From an uncultured Poribacteria bacterium (GTDB taxonomy: Bacteria; Poribacteria; WGA-4E; WGA-3G): 64,000 nucleotides of DNA. The DNA is taken from NCBI GenBank assembly GCA_958295855.1, contig OY282383.1, forward strand, positions 1,246,481 to 1,310,480, in the 5' to 3' direction. Numbering within the stretch: position 1 is the first letter of the stretch; every line of letters begins with the position of its first letter. Below the pieces are notes generated by a model that made no database searches, had not been told where the DNA came from, and saw only the letters and a program-made list of their open reading frames with translations. Below are positions 33,519 to 43,112 of the stretch, in pieces. The position numbers and the translations under genes are program-made.

Positions 33519-34883
33519 TCATTTAGCACGTTCCCGCTCCTTGACATAGCCGGTTGTTCCGTTCGGGTTTGCCCATTCAGTTTCCCAATGTGCTTCAATG
33601 CCTTCGCGCCATGTTTGCGCTGCTGCTGTCAATTCAGCGGTGAGTTCTGGATGCTTGTCTTTCAGATTCCTCGTTTCGCCCATGTCAGTCTCAAGATTGG
33701 CGAGATGCACATCGTCTTCAGGGGGCGCGCCCTCTACCAATTGCCCATTGCGGACCAGTTTCCAATTGCCACGACGGACTGCAGTCTGCTTTCCCATCTC
33801 CCAATAGAGCTCATGGTGCGGGGTTGGCTCGCCGTTGGTGACCGTGGGGAGGACATCAAGCCCATCAAGTTGATATGCAGAGGCATCCCCACCCGCTGCT
33901 TCTAGGAACGTCGGAAACACATCCATTGCTGCCCCCACCTCGCCGATGACCTGGCCTGCGGGAATGCGTTCGGGCCAGTGCATGATTCCGGGTGAACGAA
34001 TACCGCCTTCATAGAGGCTGAATTTATGTCCTTTCAATTTACCGGCGGTGCCTCCATAATAGGGATCTTGCGTACCATCTAACCAATTTCGGGTTTCGCG
34101 CGAGGGCCCGTTGTCACTCTGGAAATAGGAGAAGGTATTTTCTGCGAGCCCCAGCCGTTCTAACTCCGCAAGAATTTCGCCGACGCTGTCGTCAACGGCA
34201 CTGAGCATTGCGGCCATAATCTGTCTGTCCCAAGGCAGATTCGGGAACCGGTCCACATATTTCTGCGGGGCGTGCATCGGATAATGCGGCGCGTTGTAAG
34301 GCACGTAGAGGAAAAAAGGCTTGCCGAGTTCAACAGATTTGCGGATGTATCTCACCGCATATTCGGTGATCAGTTCAGTAAAGTACTCACCGTTTCGGTA
34401 TATCTCTTCGCCATTTTCCCAGAGGTCATGAGTCTGGTCGAAATCTGGCCGTGCCATGCCCCAGTAAAAGATATGCGAGAAGAAGTCAATACACCCTGCC
34501 ATGAACCCGAACCAATCGTCAAAGCCATGGTGTTCGGGACGTGAACCGTCTGCAAGCCCTAAGTGCCACTTGCCGGACATGGCGGTGTAATAGTCGCGCT
34601 CCTTAAGAGCCGTTGCAAGCGTAGGAACGGAAGGTGGTAACCCTGTGGCTGTCCGGTGTCCAGCTAAAATGGAGCGAACCCCTGCGTGGCAAGGATAACG
34701 GCCTGTGAGCAACGCAGCGCGCGACGGGGAGCAAACAGGTGAGTTAGAGTACCAATCTGTAAAGCGGGCACCTTCAGCTGCCATCCTGTCGAGATGGGGC
34801 GTTCTGAAATCGGTCGCTCCCATACAAGACAGGTCGCCGTACCCCTGGTCGTCCGTTAGAAAGATAATGAAATTAGGTTGCAT
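33519..34883 (-). CDS. sulfatase (arylsulfatase family)
   Basis: 454 residues. FIIFLTDDQGYGDLSCMGAT gives the metal-binding DD pair. PVCSPSRAALLTGRYP is the C-x-P-S-R signature whose Cys becomes formylglycine. KWHLGLAD and the later DNGP motif complete the S1 family pattern. No export signal is obvious at MQPNFIIF, unlike many secreted sulfatases, so cytoplasmic or unusual. It hydrolyses a sulfate ester, probably of a carbohydrate. A GAGG stretch lies about five bases before the ATG. Second sulfatase at 43383. Confidence 0.92.
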   Translation of the reverse strand: MQPNFIIFLTDDQGYGDLSCMGATDFRTPHLDRMAAEGARFTDWYSNSPVCSPSRAALLTGRYPCHAGVRSILAGHRTATGLPPSVPTLATALKERDYYTAMSGKWHLGLADGSRPEHHGFDDWFGFMAGCIDFFSHIFYWGMARPDFDQTHDLWENGEEIYRNGEYFTELITEYAVRYIRKSVELGKPFFLYVPYNAPHYPMHAPQKYVDRFPNLPWDRQIMAAMLSAVDDSVGEILAELERLGLAENTFSYFQSDNGPSRETRNWLDGTQDPYYGGTAGKLKGHKFSLYEGGIRSPGIMHWPERIPAGQVIGEVGAAMDVFPTFLEAAGGDASAYQLDGLDVLPTVTNGEPTPHHELYWEMGKQTAVRRGNWKLVRNGQLVEGAPPEDDVHLANLETDMGETRNLKDKHPELTAELTAAAQTWREGIEAHWETEWANPNGTTGYVKERERAK

Positions 34884-34930
34884 TTTGCCTCTTTTTTTCT
34901 CATGTCAAACTCGGTTGAACACTGCGGTAG

Positions 34931-35884
34931 TTACCAAACGTATTCCTCAAAGGTTTCTATCCGGGTTTGTGGGGGGTTTTCGAGCTGTATTAGATGTTTA
35001 CGATTATATTCTATCCACTTGGTGGCAAAATCAGCAAATTCAGGGTTTATTTCGATCCCAAGATATTCAACACCATACTGTTGAGCCACGACACATTCTG
35101 AACCGGAACCAGCGAATGGGATAAGCACCTTGCCGGAGGGCCCATTGATTCGAGATTGAATGAGTCGTCTGGTTAATTCCATAGGCTTTTGAGTCGGATG
35201 CTTCAATATGTCGTGCCCGCGATGTTCGGACAAATAGGCGGGTGGGTAAATTTGAGAATCGCAGGTTTTACAAACAAACCACCTTTCAGAGCGACCCGAG
35301 CCCCCCGCCAAGGCTGGAATTTTCAGAACATCCCTGGGCAAAGCTCCATTTTTATGTGCCTGATAAATGGTCGTTTTGCCTGTCTGTCCGTAGCGGGAAG
35401 GGGTGTCTTTCCGTTCTTTTCCCGCCACATTCTTTAAGAAGTTGGTAGTATAAGGTTCTCTAATTGCATCTATCTCTAAATCTGGGCGTGGGCTATTCGG
35501 CTTCCAAAAGCACAATACCGTTTCGTGCGACCTTTGCCAAAATCTGGATGACGGAACTGTTTTGTTGGTATAATGCCATACCAACCAACGTTGCTCATGG
35601 ATAGGGAAGCACACAGAGATTCTTGCAATAATTTCAGGTAGCCCATACACGTAAAGTAACCCATCATCTGTCAGGAGATGAAGGCAGTCTCTTATCCACG
35701 ACACTGCCCATGTTACATAATCCTGTATCGGCATCACTTCACTATGAGCACCAAAGTCTTTACCAATGTTGTAGGGCGCATCTGCAATAATTACATCATA
35801 TTGTTTCTCGTTCTTGATTAGTTGTGGTAAGACCTGTGTTGTATCTCCAACTATAATTGTGTTGGTAAATGCGTTTGCCTGCAT
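34931..35884 (-). CDS. beta-class DNA (N6-adenine or N4-cytosine) methyltransferase
   Basis: 317 residues. Motif IV comes first (DVIIADAPYNIGKDFG) and the AdoMet motif later (LIPFAGSGSECVVAQQYG, then YLGIEINPEF), the order of beta-class enzymes. HPTQKPMELTRRLI is also typical. Motif IV reads D-A-P-Y in place of the usual D-P-P-Y, which is uncommon. A CKTC pair in the middle could be part of a small zinc site. No restriction endonuclease gene flanks it, so it appears solitary; it may serve in regulation or be a relic of a restriction system. GGAG or similar before the ATG is weak. Confidence 0.88.
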   Translation of the reverse strand: MQANAFTNTIIVGDTTQVLPQLIKNEKQYDVIIADAPYNIGKDFGAHSEVMPIQDYVTWAVSWIRDCLHLLTDDGLLYVYGLPEIIARISVCFPIHEQRWLVWHYTNKTVPSSRFWQRSHETVLCFWKPNSPRPDLEIDAIREPYTTNFLKNVAGKERKDTPSRYGQTGKTTIYQAHKNGALPRDVLKIPALAGGSGRSERWFVCKTCDSQIYPPAYLSEHRGHDILKHPTQKPMELTRRLIQSRINGPSGKVLIPFAGSGSECVVAQQYGVEYLGIEINPEFADFATKWIEYNRKHLIQLENPPQTRIETFEEYVW

Positions 35885-36195
35885 ACCAAGTCTCCCCGTA
35901 GGAATGCCTCAATTGGTGTTTGGTTCTTGCGATAGTTATACTTGTAGCAAAATTCAGCGACATAAAAAACCGCATTAAGTATGATACTATTTTTTACAAC
36001 TTTTGTAAACCCTAATTAGGGCATTTGGTTTTAAGAAATAGATTTACTTATGTGAGCACGCGTACCCCAAATTTCTGGAGAACTGAATAGCCCTCATCGC
36101 GACGAGTGCTATTTAGTTTTTTGTTTGTCTGGATTCGGAAATCCCGCCTGCGGGAAAAACAGTTGTCCCTACTCCTAATCTACGCTTTGCGAAAT
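35885..36195. other. AT-rich intergenic region
   Basis: About 310 bases. Notable only for a CCCGCCTGCGGG inverted repeat near 36145 and low GC around 35960-36050. It lacks the usual A-D repeats, unusual for this window. No promoter or RNA gene that I can support. Confidence 0.5.
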
Positions 36196-37734
36196 CTATT
36201 TTCTCCAGAAACTCCGGTCTAAACTCCGATATTGTATGGCTTCGGAGACATGCACGGCTTCAATATCGGGGTTTCCACCCAGATCGGCGATGGTGCGCGC
36301 CACCTTTAAAATCCGGTCGTAGGCGCGGGCACTCAGCCCTAATTGATTGATGGCGATACGGAGCAGCTCCTGTGCTTGCGATTGGATTTTGCAGTATTCT
36401 CGGATCTGCTTGGATTCCATATTGGCGTTAGCATGTATTTTTGTGCCGTGAAAGCGTTTATGTTGCGTTCGGCGGGCTTCTTCAACCCTTTCGCGCACGT
36501 TTACTGATGTTTCGCCGGTCATCTCTGCGGCGAGTTCGGCATATTTGACAGCGGGCACCTCAACCTGGATATCAATTCTATCTAGCAGCGGCCCGGAGAT
36601 ACGGGAGACGTAGTTCTGAATCTGGTTAGGCGCGCACTTACAGTCTCGGTTTGGGTCGCTGAAGAATCCACATGGGCAGGGGTTCATCGCCGCGACTAGC
36701 ATAAAATTTGCAGGGTAAGTGAGTGAGGCGGCTGCCCGCGAGATAGTCACGTGTCCATCTTCTAGCGGTTGCCGCATGACTTCGAGTACGTTTCTACGAA
36801 ATTCGGGGAGTTCGTCTAAAAAGAGAACACCGTTGTGCGCGAGACTCACCTCGCCGGGGCGCGGTACCTTCCCGCCGCCGATCAGCCCCGCATCTGAAAT
36901 GGTGTGGTGTGGTGCACGATACGGGCGCGTTATAACTAAGGGGGTGTCAGTTGGCAGAGTGCCAATGATGCTCTGAATCTTTGTTGTTTCAAGAGATTCA
37001 TCCATAGACAGTGTGGGGAGAATAGATGGAATTCGCTTGGCGATCATCGTCTTTCCGGAGCCAGGCGGTCCAATCATAATGAGGTTATGTCCGCCTGCGG
37101 CGGAGACCTCGACGGCCCGCTTCACATGCTCTTGTCCCTTAACGTCGGCTAAATCGAGGTAAGTGTCGGGGTGCCCATTCTCTTCGGCAGTGCCAAGGGT
37201 GTGGGGTTCCGGGGCTATCTCTTTCGTCGAATTCAGGAACGCGGCAGCATCCGCTAAGCTAGTAACCGGGTAGACGTTCAACCCCTTAATAATTGCGGCT
37301 TCTTTGGCATTTTCAGCGGGTAGGATGATATCCTGCAGCCCATTCTGTTTTGCGGCAATTGCTATTGGGAGCCCACCTTGTATGTTCCGAATGCTTCCGT
37401 CAAGTGCCAGTTCACCTAATACCATCGCGTTTTCAAGCCTACTGACATCTACCTGATTGGTGGCGGCCATAACACCGATAGCTATAGGGAGATCAAACGC
37501 GGAGCCTGCTTTCCGGACATCCGCGGGGGCTAGGTTAGCAGTGATTCTTCCCGGTGGAAAGTAGAATCCAGAGTTTTTAATTGCCGCCGTAACCCGGTCC
37601 TTGCTCTCTTTAATAGCACTGTCTGGTAAACCGACGGTGCTGAAGGCAGGGAGGCCATTCGCGACATCCACCTCAACTTTGACGATATAGGCATCAATTC
37701 CTAGCACTGTACTGCTGAGGACTGTTGCAAGCAT
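36196..37734 (-). CDS. comM: YifB/ComM family Mg-chelatase-like AAA+ ATPase
   Basis: 512 residues from the ATG at 37734 ([20 protein letters not shown]), with GAAGGG about ten bases upstream. The N-terminal YifB domain ([37 protein letters not shown]) is followed by Walker [11 protein letters not shown], Walker [12 protein letters not shown] and a Cys pair region [19 protein letters not shown]. The C-terminal part [15 protein letters not shown] and [19 protein letters not shown] matches the family. In naturally competent bacteria ComM is a branch-migration helicase for integrating incoming DNA. That role is family knowledge; no competence genes are seen here. Confidence 0.92.
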   Translation of the reverse strand: MLATVLSSTVLGIDAYIVKVEVDVANGLPAFSTVGLPDSAIKESKDRVTAAIKNSGFYFPPGRITANLAPADVRKAGSAFDLPIAIGVMAATNQVDVSRLENAMVLGELALDGSIRNIQGGLPIAIAAKQNGLQDIILPAENAKEAAIIKGLNVYPVTSLADAAAFLNSTKEIAPEPHTLGTAEENGHPDTYLDLADVKGQEHVKRAVEVSAAGGHNLIMIGPPGSGKTMIAKRIPSILPTLSMDESLETTKIQSIIGTLPTDTPLVITRPYRAPHHTISDAGLIGGGKVPRPGEVSLAHNGVLFLDELPEFRRNVLEVMRQPLEDGHVTISRAAASLTYPANFMLVAAMNPCPCGFFSDPNRDCKCAPNQIQNYVSRISGPLLDRIDIQVEVPAVKYAELAAEMTGETSVNVRERVEEARRTQHKRFHGTKIHANANMESKQIREYCKIQSQAQELLRIAINQLGLSARAYDRILKVARTIADLGGNPDIEAVHVSEAIQYRSLDRSFWRK

Positions 37735-38029
37735 ACAGTTGTTTCCCTTCTCAAACCCGCCGAATTTATCTGGGTGGGTTGTCCGTTTTTCTTTTAAGTA
37801 GAATAGTTCACTAATTATATGAGGATGGCGCATAATTATTTGGGGTCGTGCAATTCATTGCGCGACTACGAACCAGGCTGCTGTGCATCGCACCACCTCC
37901 CGCGGCCATTATTATTATATCACAAGTTAAAATAGAGGTCAACCCTGATTTCCCCTTGGGGCGTGTAAAATTTCTGGAAACCAAGGGTTTATATTCTCGG
38001 TCCGACCCTGGTGAATCAGAAAAAAGATT

Positions 38030-38057
38030 TTGACAGAATATGTGAGTGTAGTATACT
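38030..38057 (+). promoter_or_regulatory. strong sigma70-type promoter
   Basis: TTGACA at 38030-38035, 16-base spacer, TATACT at 38052-38057. It fires into a 330-base stretch without an ORF that contains a long-range helix starting about where transcription should begin. Confidence 0.75.
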
Positions 38058-38062
38058 ATATC

Positions 38063-38235
38063 ATGCAAGGTTGGGATATCAACCTTTGGCGGAGAGGGAG
38101 TAAGACTTACAATTGCGAGCACCCCTTGTTGATACCACACTATAGGTGTTAACCCCTGCAAAGCAGGGGAAAATACCACCCACTCTGCGGGCACGGAAGG
38201 AAACCGCCGAAAGAGGTTTCCCACTGCTTTAGCAT
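38063..38235 (+). ncRNA. candidate structured small RNA or leader, type unknown
   Basis: The first bases after the promoter pair with bases about 160 further on: ATGC 38063-38066 with GCAT 38232-38235, AAG 38067-38069 with CTT 38227-38229, TGGGA 38072-38076 with TCCCA 38219-38223, ACC with GGT, TTT with AAA, and GGCGG 38088-38092 with CCGCC 38204-38208. Inside is a GTAA-GAC-TTAC mini-hairpin and a family A repeat (38145-38177). The closed ends and size recall 6S-like RNAs, but I found no diagnostic motif of 6S, SRP, tmRNA or known riboswitches. It could also be a leader of the gene at 38392. Confidence 0.45.
38145..38177. repeat. family A palindrome inside the candidate RNA
   Basis: 33 bp consensus copy; it would form its own hairpin in the loop of the long helix. 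Confidence 0.9.
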
Positions 38236-38391
38236 TGGGAGTATATCACGTTACACTTTATGGCACATCGTCTACAAAAATAAGTAGTTCACAAAAAGAA
38301 TGATTCGGCCGCGTTCATCTATCCAAGGAATGCTGGATGAAATCGGACGCGAAACTACAGCAGTTGAAAATGGGACAATTACCTAAAACCA

Positions 38392-41034
38392 ATGATGGAA
38401 CCTACTACGATCAAAAACCAAATCCTGGCAAACCTCCTCGGTTGCGATGCGGTGGAAGTCGTTCGGGAGATGCCTGAAGGGGTTTCGGGGCTAGAAGCGT
38501 TGTGCAGCAAACTGGCTGAACACGCTGATACCGCAGCCCTTGAAGGCTACCTGACACCACAATGGGTAGTGCTCGCCGCGGGCAAGGGCACCCGTATTGA
38601 TGCCACCGGTCGCTTAAGCAAGACGCTCGACATTATGTTTGGCGAGGAGAGTACGCTCCAACGCTCGAGTCGCTATCTGCCCGGCAACCGTCCGCACATC
38701 GTTGTGATTAACCCACAGATGGCATCGCGAGTTGAGGATTCCACATCGGCTGTGCAGTTGCTGGGGCGCGAGGCTATCGTTTGTATCCAATCGGAGATGA
38801 ACGGCACGGGGGGCGCGCTGCAAGCAGCACTGCCTGCACTTCGCGACACCGATGCAGAGTGGATTGGTGTCGCGTTCGGCGACGAACCCTTTTTACAAAT
38901 AGAACTTTTTGCCCAAACGTTGCTCTCCCATTTTATGTCAGGTGCGGATGTCACCTTGTGTGGGAAGGTGCCTGAAACAGTCGTTGATAAGGGAGGCCTC
39001 TTCTTTGATACTGATGGTGAGTTTATCGGCACTAAAGAGTGGTACGATATGACATCGGCAGAAAAGGCAGAAATGTGGCACCGCTGGGAGCGCGGCGAAG
39101 CTTATACCAACACAGGCATCACGCTCATTCGGAAAAGCGCGTTATTAGAGCGGATACATCGGTTGCAACCCCATACAAATCGCAATGGCGAACTCCACCA
39201 CGTTGACCTCATTCGCCACTGCTATGAAGATGGGCTTAAAACGAATGCTTTTATCTATCGCGGAGAGGTTTTATCAGGCGTTAACCGCTGGGCAAACGTC
39301 CTATCGGGTGAAGCAGCGTTGTTTGAGCAGACGCGCAGGCAATTTGCACAGAGCGGCGTGCGCGTCGATCCAGCTGCGCAAATAACATTCGTAGGAGGGG
39401 ACCAGAGGGTGCATTCCCCGCAAAGCGGGGTAAATACCTTTGCCGAAAACCTTCACATTGGCACAGGGTGTTATCTACTTGGGCGCATCCATCTCGGCGC
39501 GAACGTTCAGATTGGCGACTATTGCCGGCTTGAAAACGTCACGCTGTTCGGTGCAACAACGGTGGGAGATGCAGTCGGGTTGCAGGATGTTTCTGCGAAC
39601 GATACAACGTTTGAATCAAACCCCTTACCTGCGACGCTGGCGGCACCTGTGCACGGACTTGCCACGGGGAGTACGATTAAAAATTGCACGTTTGATGGGG
39701 TAACAGTAGGCACTGCCGTGCAGTTGTCCGATATTCAGGCGCGTGCGACGGTGATACCGTCCGGCATCAGTTTAGCAGACCGGATGTTAGGCTTAGGGTA
39801 TGTTCCCCTGCAAAGCAGGGGCAAATCCTTATCGCCCGCGCAACCACCTGGTGTGCCAGCGTCACTTTTCAATCAAATTGTCCCATCGGATTATAGCCCT
39901 GGTGTTTTTACCTTTGGGGAAAAGCGGGCATTGCCGGATTGGGATAACCTGCGGGAACATGTGCGATCGCATAGCATCACCGAATTGATTCCGCGTGCGA
40001 CGCGCAATCTGCAGCTGCAGCAACTGGTTGGTGAAGCAGTGCGGACGTTATTGGATATGCGACAATGTCATGTGCAGGCGGGCACTATGGCACCGCCCGT
40101 ACGAGAAGACAGAGACAATGACAGTTATCTGATTGAGACACTCACGCCTGAAGAGTTATGGGGGGTTATTTTTGAGATGGTAACGCTCCATACCGGCAAC
40201 CCGAATCCCTATCATCAGGACAAGTTGAAGGCACGCCAGACTGCGTTGGAACTGCTTTCAGAATTTTGGGAAGTAGCAGGCACAGTCCCTGTGCCGAAGC
40301 CAGAAGGGCCAAGACAGGGACGCCCCTTTAGAGCAGACCCTTGGCTAACGTGGTTGAAGTTAGTTGTTGCAGGGAATGTGATTGATTACAGTAGTTCAAG
40401 GGTTCTCGCAAAACTGAAAGCGAATCCGGACTATTTTTCCGAGGCACTGCGCGCAGCGGTTGAAACGCCTTTTGCCATTGACTGTTATGAACAGTTCCGC
40501 GAAAAGGTTATTGACGGCCCCCCACAGCAACTCCTTTGGCTCGCCGACAACGATGGGGAAGCGCTTTTTGATCTTGCCTTAATTCAGGAACTGGCTCGAT
40601 GTGGACACCGCTTGTGTGTTGTCGGTAAAGCGGACAACGCCAGCAACGATGTGACATTGGCAGACCTCCACGAAATAGTGAACGAGGCGCAATTTCGGGA
40701 ACTCCGGACTGCGATTCGGGACGGGATTGTCACGCTCATTTCTTCAGGGGCCAAGACGATCGGCACCAATCTTTATCAAGCCACACCTGAGTTTGCCAAC
40801 GCGCTGTTGGAGGCGGACTTGGTTATTTCGAAGGGGCAGGGGAATTTCTACACTACCCCCGGGTGGGCGAAGGATACCTTTTATCTCCTGCTCTCCAAGG
40901 GATTAACTGCTGAACGAAGCACAGGCGTTGTCGCAGATAAAAGTTTACCAATTGACGGGCTCATTTTGGCTTATGTGCGTGGTGGAACAAGACGGGACGC
41001 GCCCTTGCGGGATATTTGCCGGAAAGGGTATTAG
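38392..41034 (+). CDS. nucleotidyltransferase - left-handed helix - DUF89 phosphatase fusion
   Basis: 880 residues. Residues about 60-330 are a sugar-nucleotidyltransferase-like domain (PQWVVLAAGKGTRIDATG; GEEST; IQSEMNGTGGALQAALPAL). Next is a short hexapeptide-type helix (GRIHLGANVQIGDYCRLENV). The C-terminal 350 residues match DUF89/ARMT1-like metal-dependent phosphatases (LLWLADNDGEALFDLALIQE; ADLVISKGQGNFYTT), which remove damaged sugar phosphates. A single chain that makes NDP-sugars or sugar phosphate derivatives and cleans up by-products is plausible (inference). Two A repeats (39408-39438, 39797-39829) and an F-like unit (near 40274-40300, VAGTVPVP) are in frame. The stop TAG lies within another A repeat, so the last residues (RRDAPLRDICRKGY) may be non-native. 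Confidence 0.75.
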   Translation: MMEPTTIKNQILANLLGCDAVEVVREMPEGVSGLEALCSKLAEHADTAALEGYLTPQWVVLAAGKGTRIDATGRLSKTLDIMFGEESTLQRSSRYLPGNRPHIVVINPQMASRVEDSTSAVQLLGREAIVCIQSEMNGTGGALQAALPALRDTDAEWIGVAFGDEPFLQIELFAQTLLSHFMSGADVTLCGKVPETVVDKGGLFFDTDGEFIGTKEWYDMTSAEKAEMWHRWERGEAYTNTGITLIRKSALLERIHRLQPHTNRNGELHHVDLIRHCYEDGLKTNAFIYRGEVLSGVNRWANVLSGEAALFEQTRRQFAQSGVRVDPAAQITFVGGDQRVHSPQSGVNTFAENLHIGTGCYLLGRIHLGANVQIGDYCRLENVTLFGATTVGDAVGLQDVSANDTTFESNPLPATLAAPVHGLATGSTIKNCTFDGVTVGTAVQLSDIQARATVIPSGISLADRMLGLGYVPLQSRGKSLSPAQPPGVPASLFNQIVPSDYSPGVFTFGEKRALPDWDNLREHVRSHSITELIPRATRNLQLQQLVGEAVRTLLDMRQCHVQAGTMAPPVREDRDNDSYLIETLTPEELWGVIFEMVTLHTGNPNPYHQDKLKARQTALELLSEFWEVAGTVPVPKPEGPRQGRPFRADPWLTWLKLVVAGNVIDYSSSRVLAKLKANPDYFSEALRAAVETPFAIDCYEQFREKVIDGPPQQLLWLADNDGEALFDLALIQELARCGHRLCVVGKADNASNDVTLADLHEIVNEAQFRELRTAIRDGIVTLISSGAKTIGTNLYQATPEFANALLEADLVISKGQGNFYTTPGWAKDTFYLLLSKGLTAERSTGVVADKSLPIDGLILAYVRGGTRRDAPLRDICRKGY
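39408..39438. repeat. family A variant in the fusion gene
   Basis: Short-core form CCCCGCAAAGCGGGG with arms GGTGCATT and TAAATACC; read as VHSPQSGVNT. Arms lack the TAA that the consensus would create in this frame. Confidence 0.85.
39797..39829. repeat. family A copy in the fusion gene
   Basis: GGTATGTT, core CCCCTGCAAAGCAGGGG, CAAATCC; read as YVPLQSRGKS in the third possible frame of the element. Confidence 0.88.
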
Positions 41035-41200
41035 CCCCTGCAAAGCAGGGGTAACATACCATTCAGACAGCGGAAAACTAATTTTTGTCATTCCTTGCGG
41101 AGAATGCAGAATGCAAGACACGTCTAACAAGCCACTATAAATCTCGTCAGAGGTTTCTGACGCAAAGTTTTATGTAGGAGCGATCTCCGAATCGCGACTC
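41027..41200. repeat. A, B and H repeats after the fusion gene
   Basis: A palindrome 41027-41060 (contains the stop codon of the gene), B 41085-41165 (GTCATTCCTTGCGGAGAATG to TTCTGACGCAAAG), H near 41174-41200 (GTAGGAGCGATCTCCGAATC). Confidence 0.85.
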
Positions 41201-41209
41201 ACTCCGCAC

Positions 41210-41238
41210 TTGCATTTTGGACGCACACAGACTATAAT
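41210..41238 (+). promoter_or_regulatory. sigma70-type promoter
   Basis: TTGCAT at 41210-41215, 17-base spacer and a perfect TATAAT at 41233-41238. AAGGAG and the ATG at 41261 follow closely. Confidence 0.75.
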
Positions 41239-41260
41239 ATTTGCAAAGGAGAAAGAAAAG

Positions 41261-41725
41261 ATGAAAATCTTTTTATGCGCGTTCATAGTACTCTTGCAGG
41301 TCACGACACCTGTGTTTGCAGAACTGACACCCGAAGACATCCGGATAATTCGGGAAGAGGTGACTGCGATTGTCAAAGCCGAGAACGCAGAGCTCGAAAA
41401 ACGGATGCAAAAATATACGGATCTGCAATTTAAGATTCTTGACACCAAGTTTACCGCAAAATTTGAGGGAATTGACAAGCAATTTGAGGGAATTGAAAAG
41501 CGATTTGAGGAAATTGACAAGCAATTTGAGGGTGTGGACAAGAAGCAGACCTTTATCTTGATACTCGTGACGAGCCTCATCGCCTTAATCGTGTTAGCGA
41601 TCGGCATCCCGCAAATTATCATTGCACTCAGGCAAAAAGATTACGGTGCACTTGAGGCACAAGTCAAAAGTCTCCAAGAGAAAGTCGAACTCCTAGAACA
41701 GACACGGCTGGTAAAACCCCATTGA
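41261..41725 (+). CDS. exported or membrane coiled-coil protein
   Basis: 154 residues from the ATG at 41261, supported by AAGGAG nine bases upstream and a good promoter. Signal-like MKIFLCAFIVLLQVTTPVFA, then charged helix and a heptad array of near-identical units (EGIDKQF, EGIEKRF, EEIDKQF, EGVDKKQ), a membrane helix (FILILVTSLIALIVLAIGIP) and a short coiled-coil tail. Topology: periplasmic coiled coil tethered to the membrane. The gene at 47875-48267 has the same repeat style (FDKIDER units) and a C-terminal membrane helix, so they may be related. Function unknown. Confidence 0.75.
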   Translation: MKIFLCAFIVLLQVTTPVFAELTPEDIRIIREEVTAIVKAENAELEKRMQKYTDLQFKILDTKFTAKFEGIDKQFEGIEKRFEEIDKQFEGVDKKQTFILILVTSLIALIVLAIGIPQIIIALRQKDYGALEAQVKSLQEKVELLEQTRLVKPH

Positions 41726-41768
41726 GAGGTTATATGAAAAATCTCTGATTTTTCATAGTAAACTCTTA

Positions 41769-43112
41769 TCAACCGATCGCTGCCACTCTTGAAATCGTGA
41801 ATTCCCGCTTGCCTGAAGCAGAAATCGGAATCTCTTCCACAAATTCTACCTTGACAGCAACATCCATCCCGAGTGTCTCCTGAATCTTCCGGATCAGGAG
41901 ATTGCGTGTCGTCTCTCTCCACTGTGCATTAATAACCAGTTTTAAGACACAATGCTCATAAGTCTCCTGAATCAGTTGAAACTGACTGACTCCGGTGAGG
42001 TTATAGAATTGTTGTGTAAAATAGCCGCCATGTATCAATGTGCCTGTTTCCGTTCGGAAAGTCGCTGTGGTACGTCCGAGCAATTCTGCCAAAATCGGCA
42101 ACTGATTGCCGCACGGGCAGAATTCATCGGAGAGGCGGCCGATGTCCCCAATCCGATAGCGAATAAACGGCATCGCGTAGTTATTCAGTTGCGTAATCAG
42201 GAGCTCCCCGGGTTTGGTATACGGATCGGTGCTGTCTATCTCAAGGTAGAGAGCACGGCAGTTGATATGCATCCGTCCCTCCGCGCATTCCATCGCGATT
42301 AACCCAACTTCCCTGCCCCCGTAGCGGTTGTAGACCTTTGTATTGAAAACAGTTTCCGCCAGCGTCCGGTAATGCGGATGTAGCATCTCTGCGGAGGCGA
42401 TGATTCCTTTCAGTTCCCATCGTGGTGCTAAATCGTTCTCGGAGAGAAATGTGGCAAACTGATAAAGGGATGAGGGATAGGCAAGAATCGTCTGTGGATG
42501 CCAACGTTGCATCTTCTCAAATGCTGTGTGCATCGCTGCATCCGTGAGATGGAATCCATTAAGCCAATACTGGTTCCGCCAGAAGGTGTTCAGGCGGTGT
42601 TTCCAGTCGCTATTTCTTTCTGCATCGGCGCGTGCGCCCCAGATAATCAGTTGGGGTTCGCCGAAATCCCACCCTGCCCACCGGTCGAAGTAGTAGACGC
42701 TCAGATTCCGTTGATTCCAATAATTTCTGTCCTGATAGAACGTCAGCGGTGTGCCTGTTGAACCACCGGTGGAGTTTTTTATCCGTTGCTGTTGCGGGAA
42801 GGATTCAGAACAGAGACGTTCCAGTTGTTCTCGGATAGTTTGCTTTTCTAGCGGAGGAATCCGCGAAAAAGTTGCAATCCCCAAGGAACCGGGCGGGAGG
42901 GAAGCTTTCTTAAACAGATCGCGGTAGTATGGTGTTGTTTGGTATGCATGCCGGAGGAGCTTTTCCAAGCGTTCCGCCTGAAATGCCAAAACGGTTTCGC
43001 GCGGTGCGTTCAGCAAGGTAGTTGTTTCGTCTATTTGCCTCCGGTAGCGCGCACCCTTGCGGTAGGTGTTGTAGGCATGCCACGCCGCCTTTGAGAATAG
43101 CCTTTTCGTCAT
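41769..43112 (-). CDS. PaaK-like adenylate-forming (phenylacetate-CoA ligase family) protein
   Basis: 447 residues from the ATG at 43112 (MTKRLFSKAAWHAYNTYRKG). NSTGGSTGTPLTFYQD is the ATP loop, RYGGREVGLIAMEC and LLITQLNNYAMPFIRYRIGDIG are the later A-motifs, and ASGKREFTIS near the end has the catalytic Lys region. These match PaaK/CapK-like enzymes that activate carboxylates, often in surface-polysaccharide clusters. The ATG itself belongs to the right end of a family B repeat (CAAGGAATGACGAAAA); 82 further open codons upstream are repeats K, G and B. Whether the native start was replaced cannot be told from one genome. Confidence 0.83.
   Translation of the reverse strand: MTKRLFSKAAWHAYNTYRKGARYRRQIDETTTLLNAPRETVLAFQAERLEKLLRHAYQTTPYYRDLFKKASLPPGSLGIATFSRIPPLEKQTIREQLERLCSESFPQQQRIKNSTGGSTGTPLTFYQDRNYWNQRNLSVYYFDRWAGWDFGEPQLIIWGARADAERNSDWKHRLNTFWRNQYWLNGFHLTDAAMHTAFEKMQRWHPQTILAYPSSLYQFATFLSENDLAPRWELKGIIASAEMLHPHYRTLAETVFNTKVYNRYGGREVGLIAMECAEGRMHINCRALYLEIDSTDPYTKPGELLITQLNNYAMPFIRYRIGDIGRLSDEFCPCGNQLPILAELLGRTTATFRTETGTLIHGGYFTQQFYNLTGVSQFQLIQETYEHCVLKLVINAQWRETTRNLLIRKIQETLGMDVAVKVEFVEEIPISASGKREFTISRVAAIG

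Noticed and set aside
38063..38235. SRP RNA (CGGAAGG resembles its tetraloop region)
   Set aside because: The CGGAAGG stretch lies on one side of the long helix and is not an apical GGAA loop; the conserved SRP loop sequences are absent.
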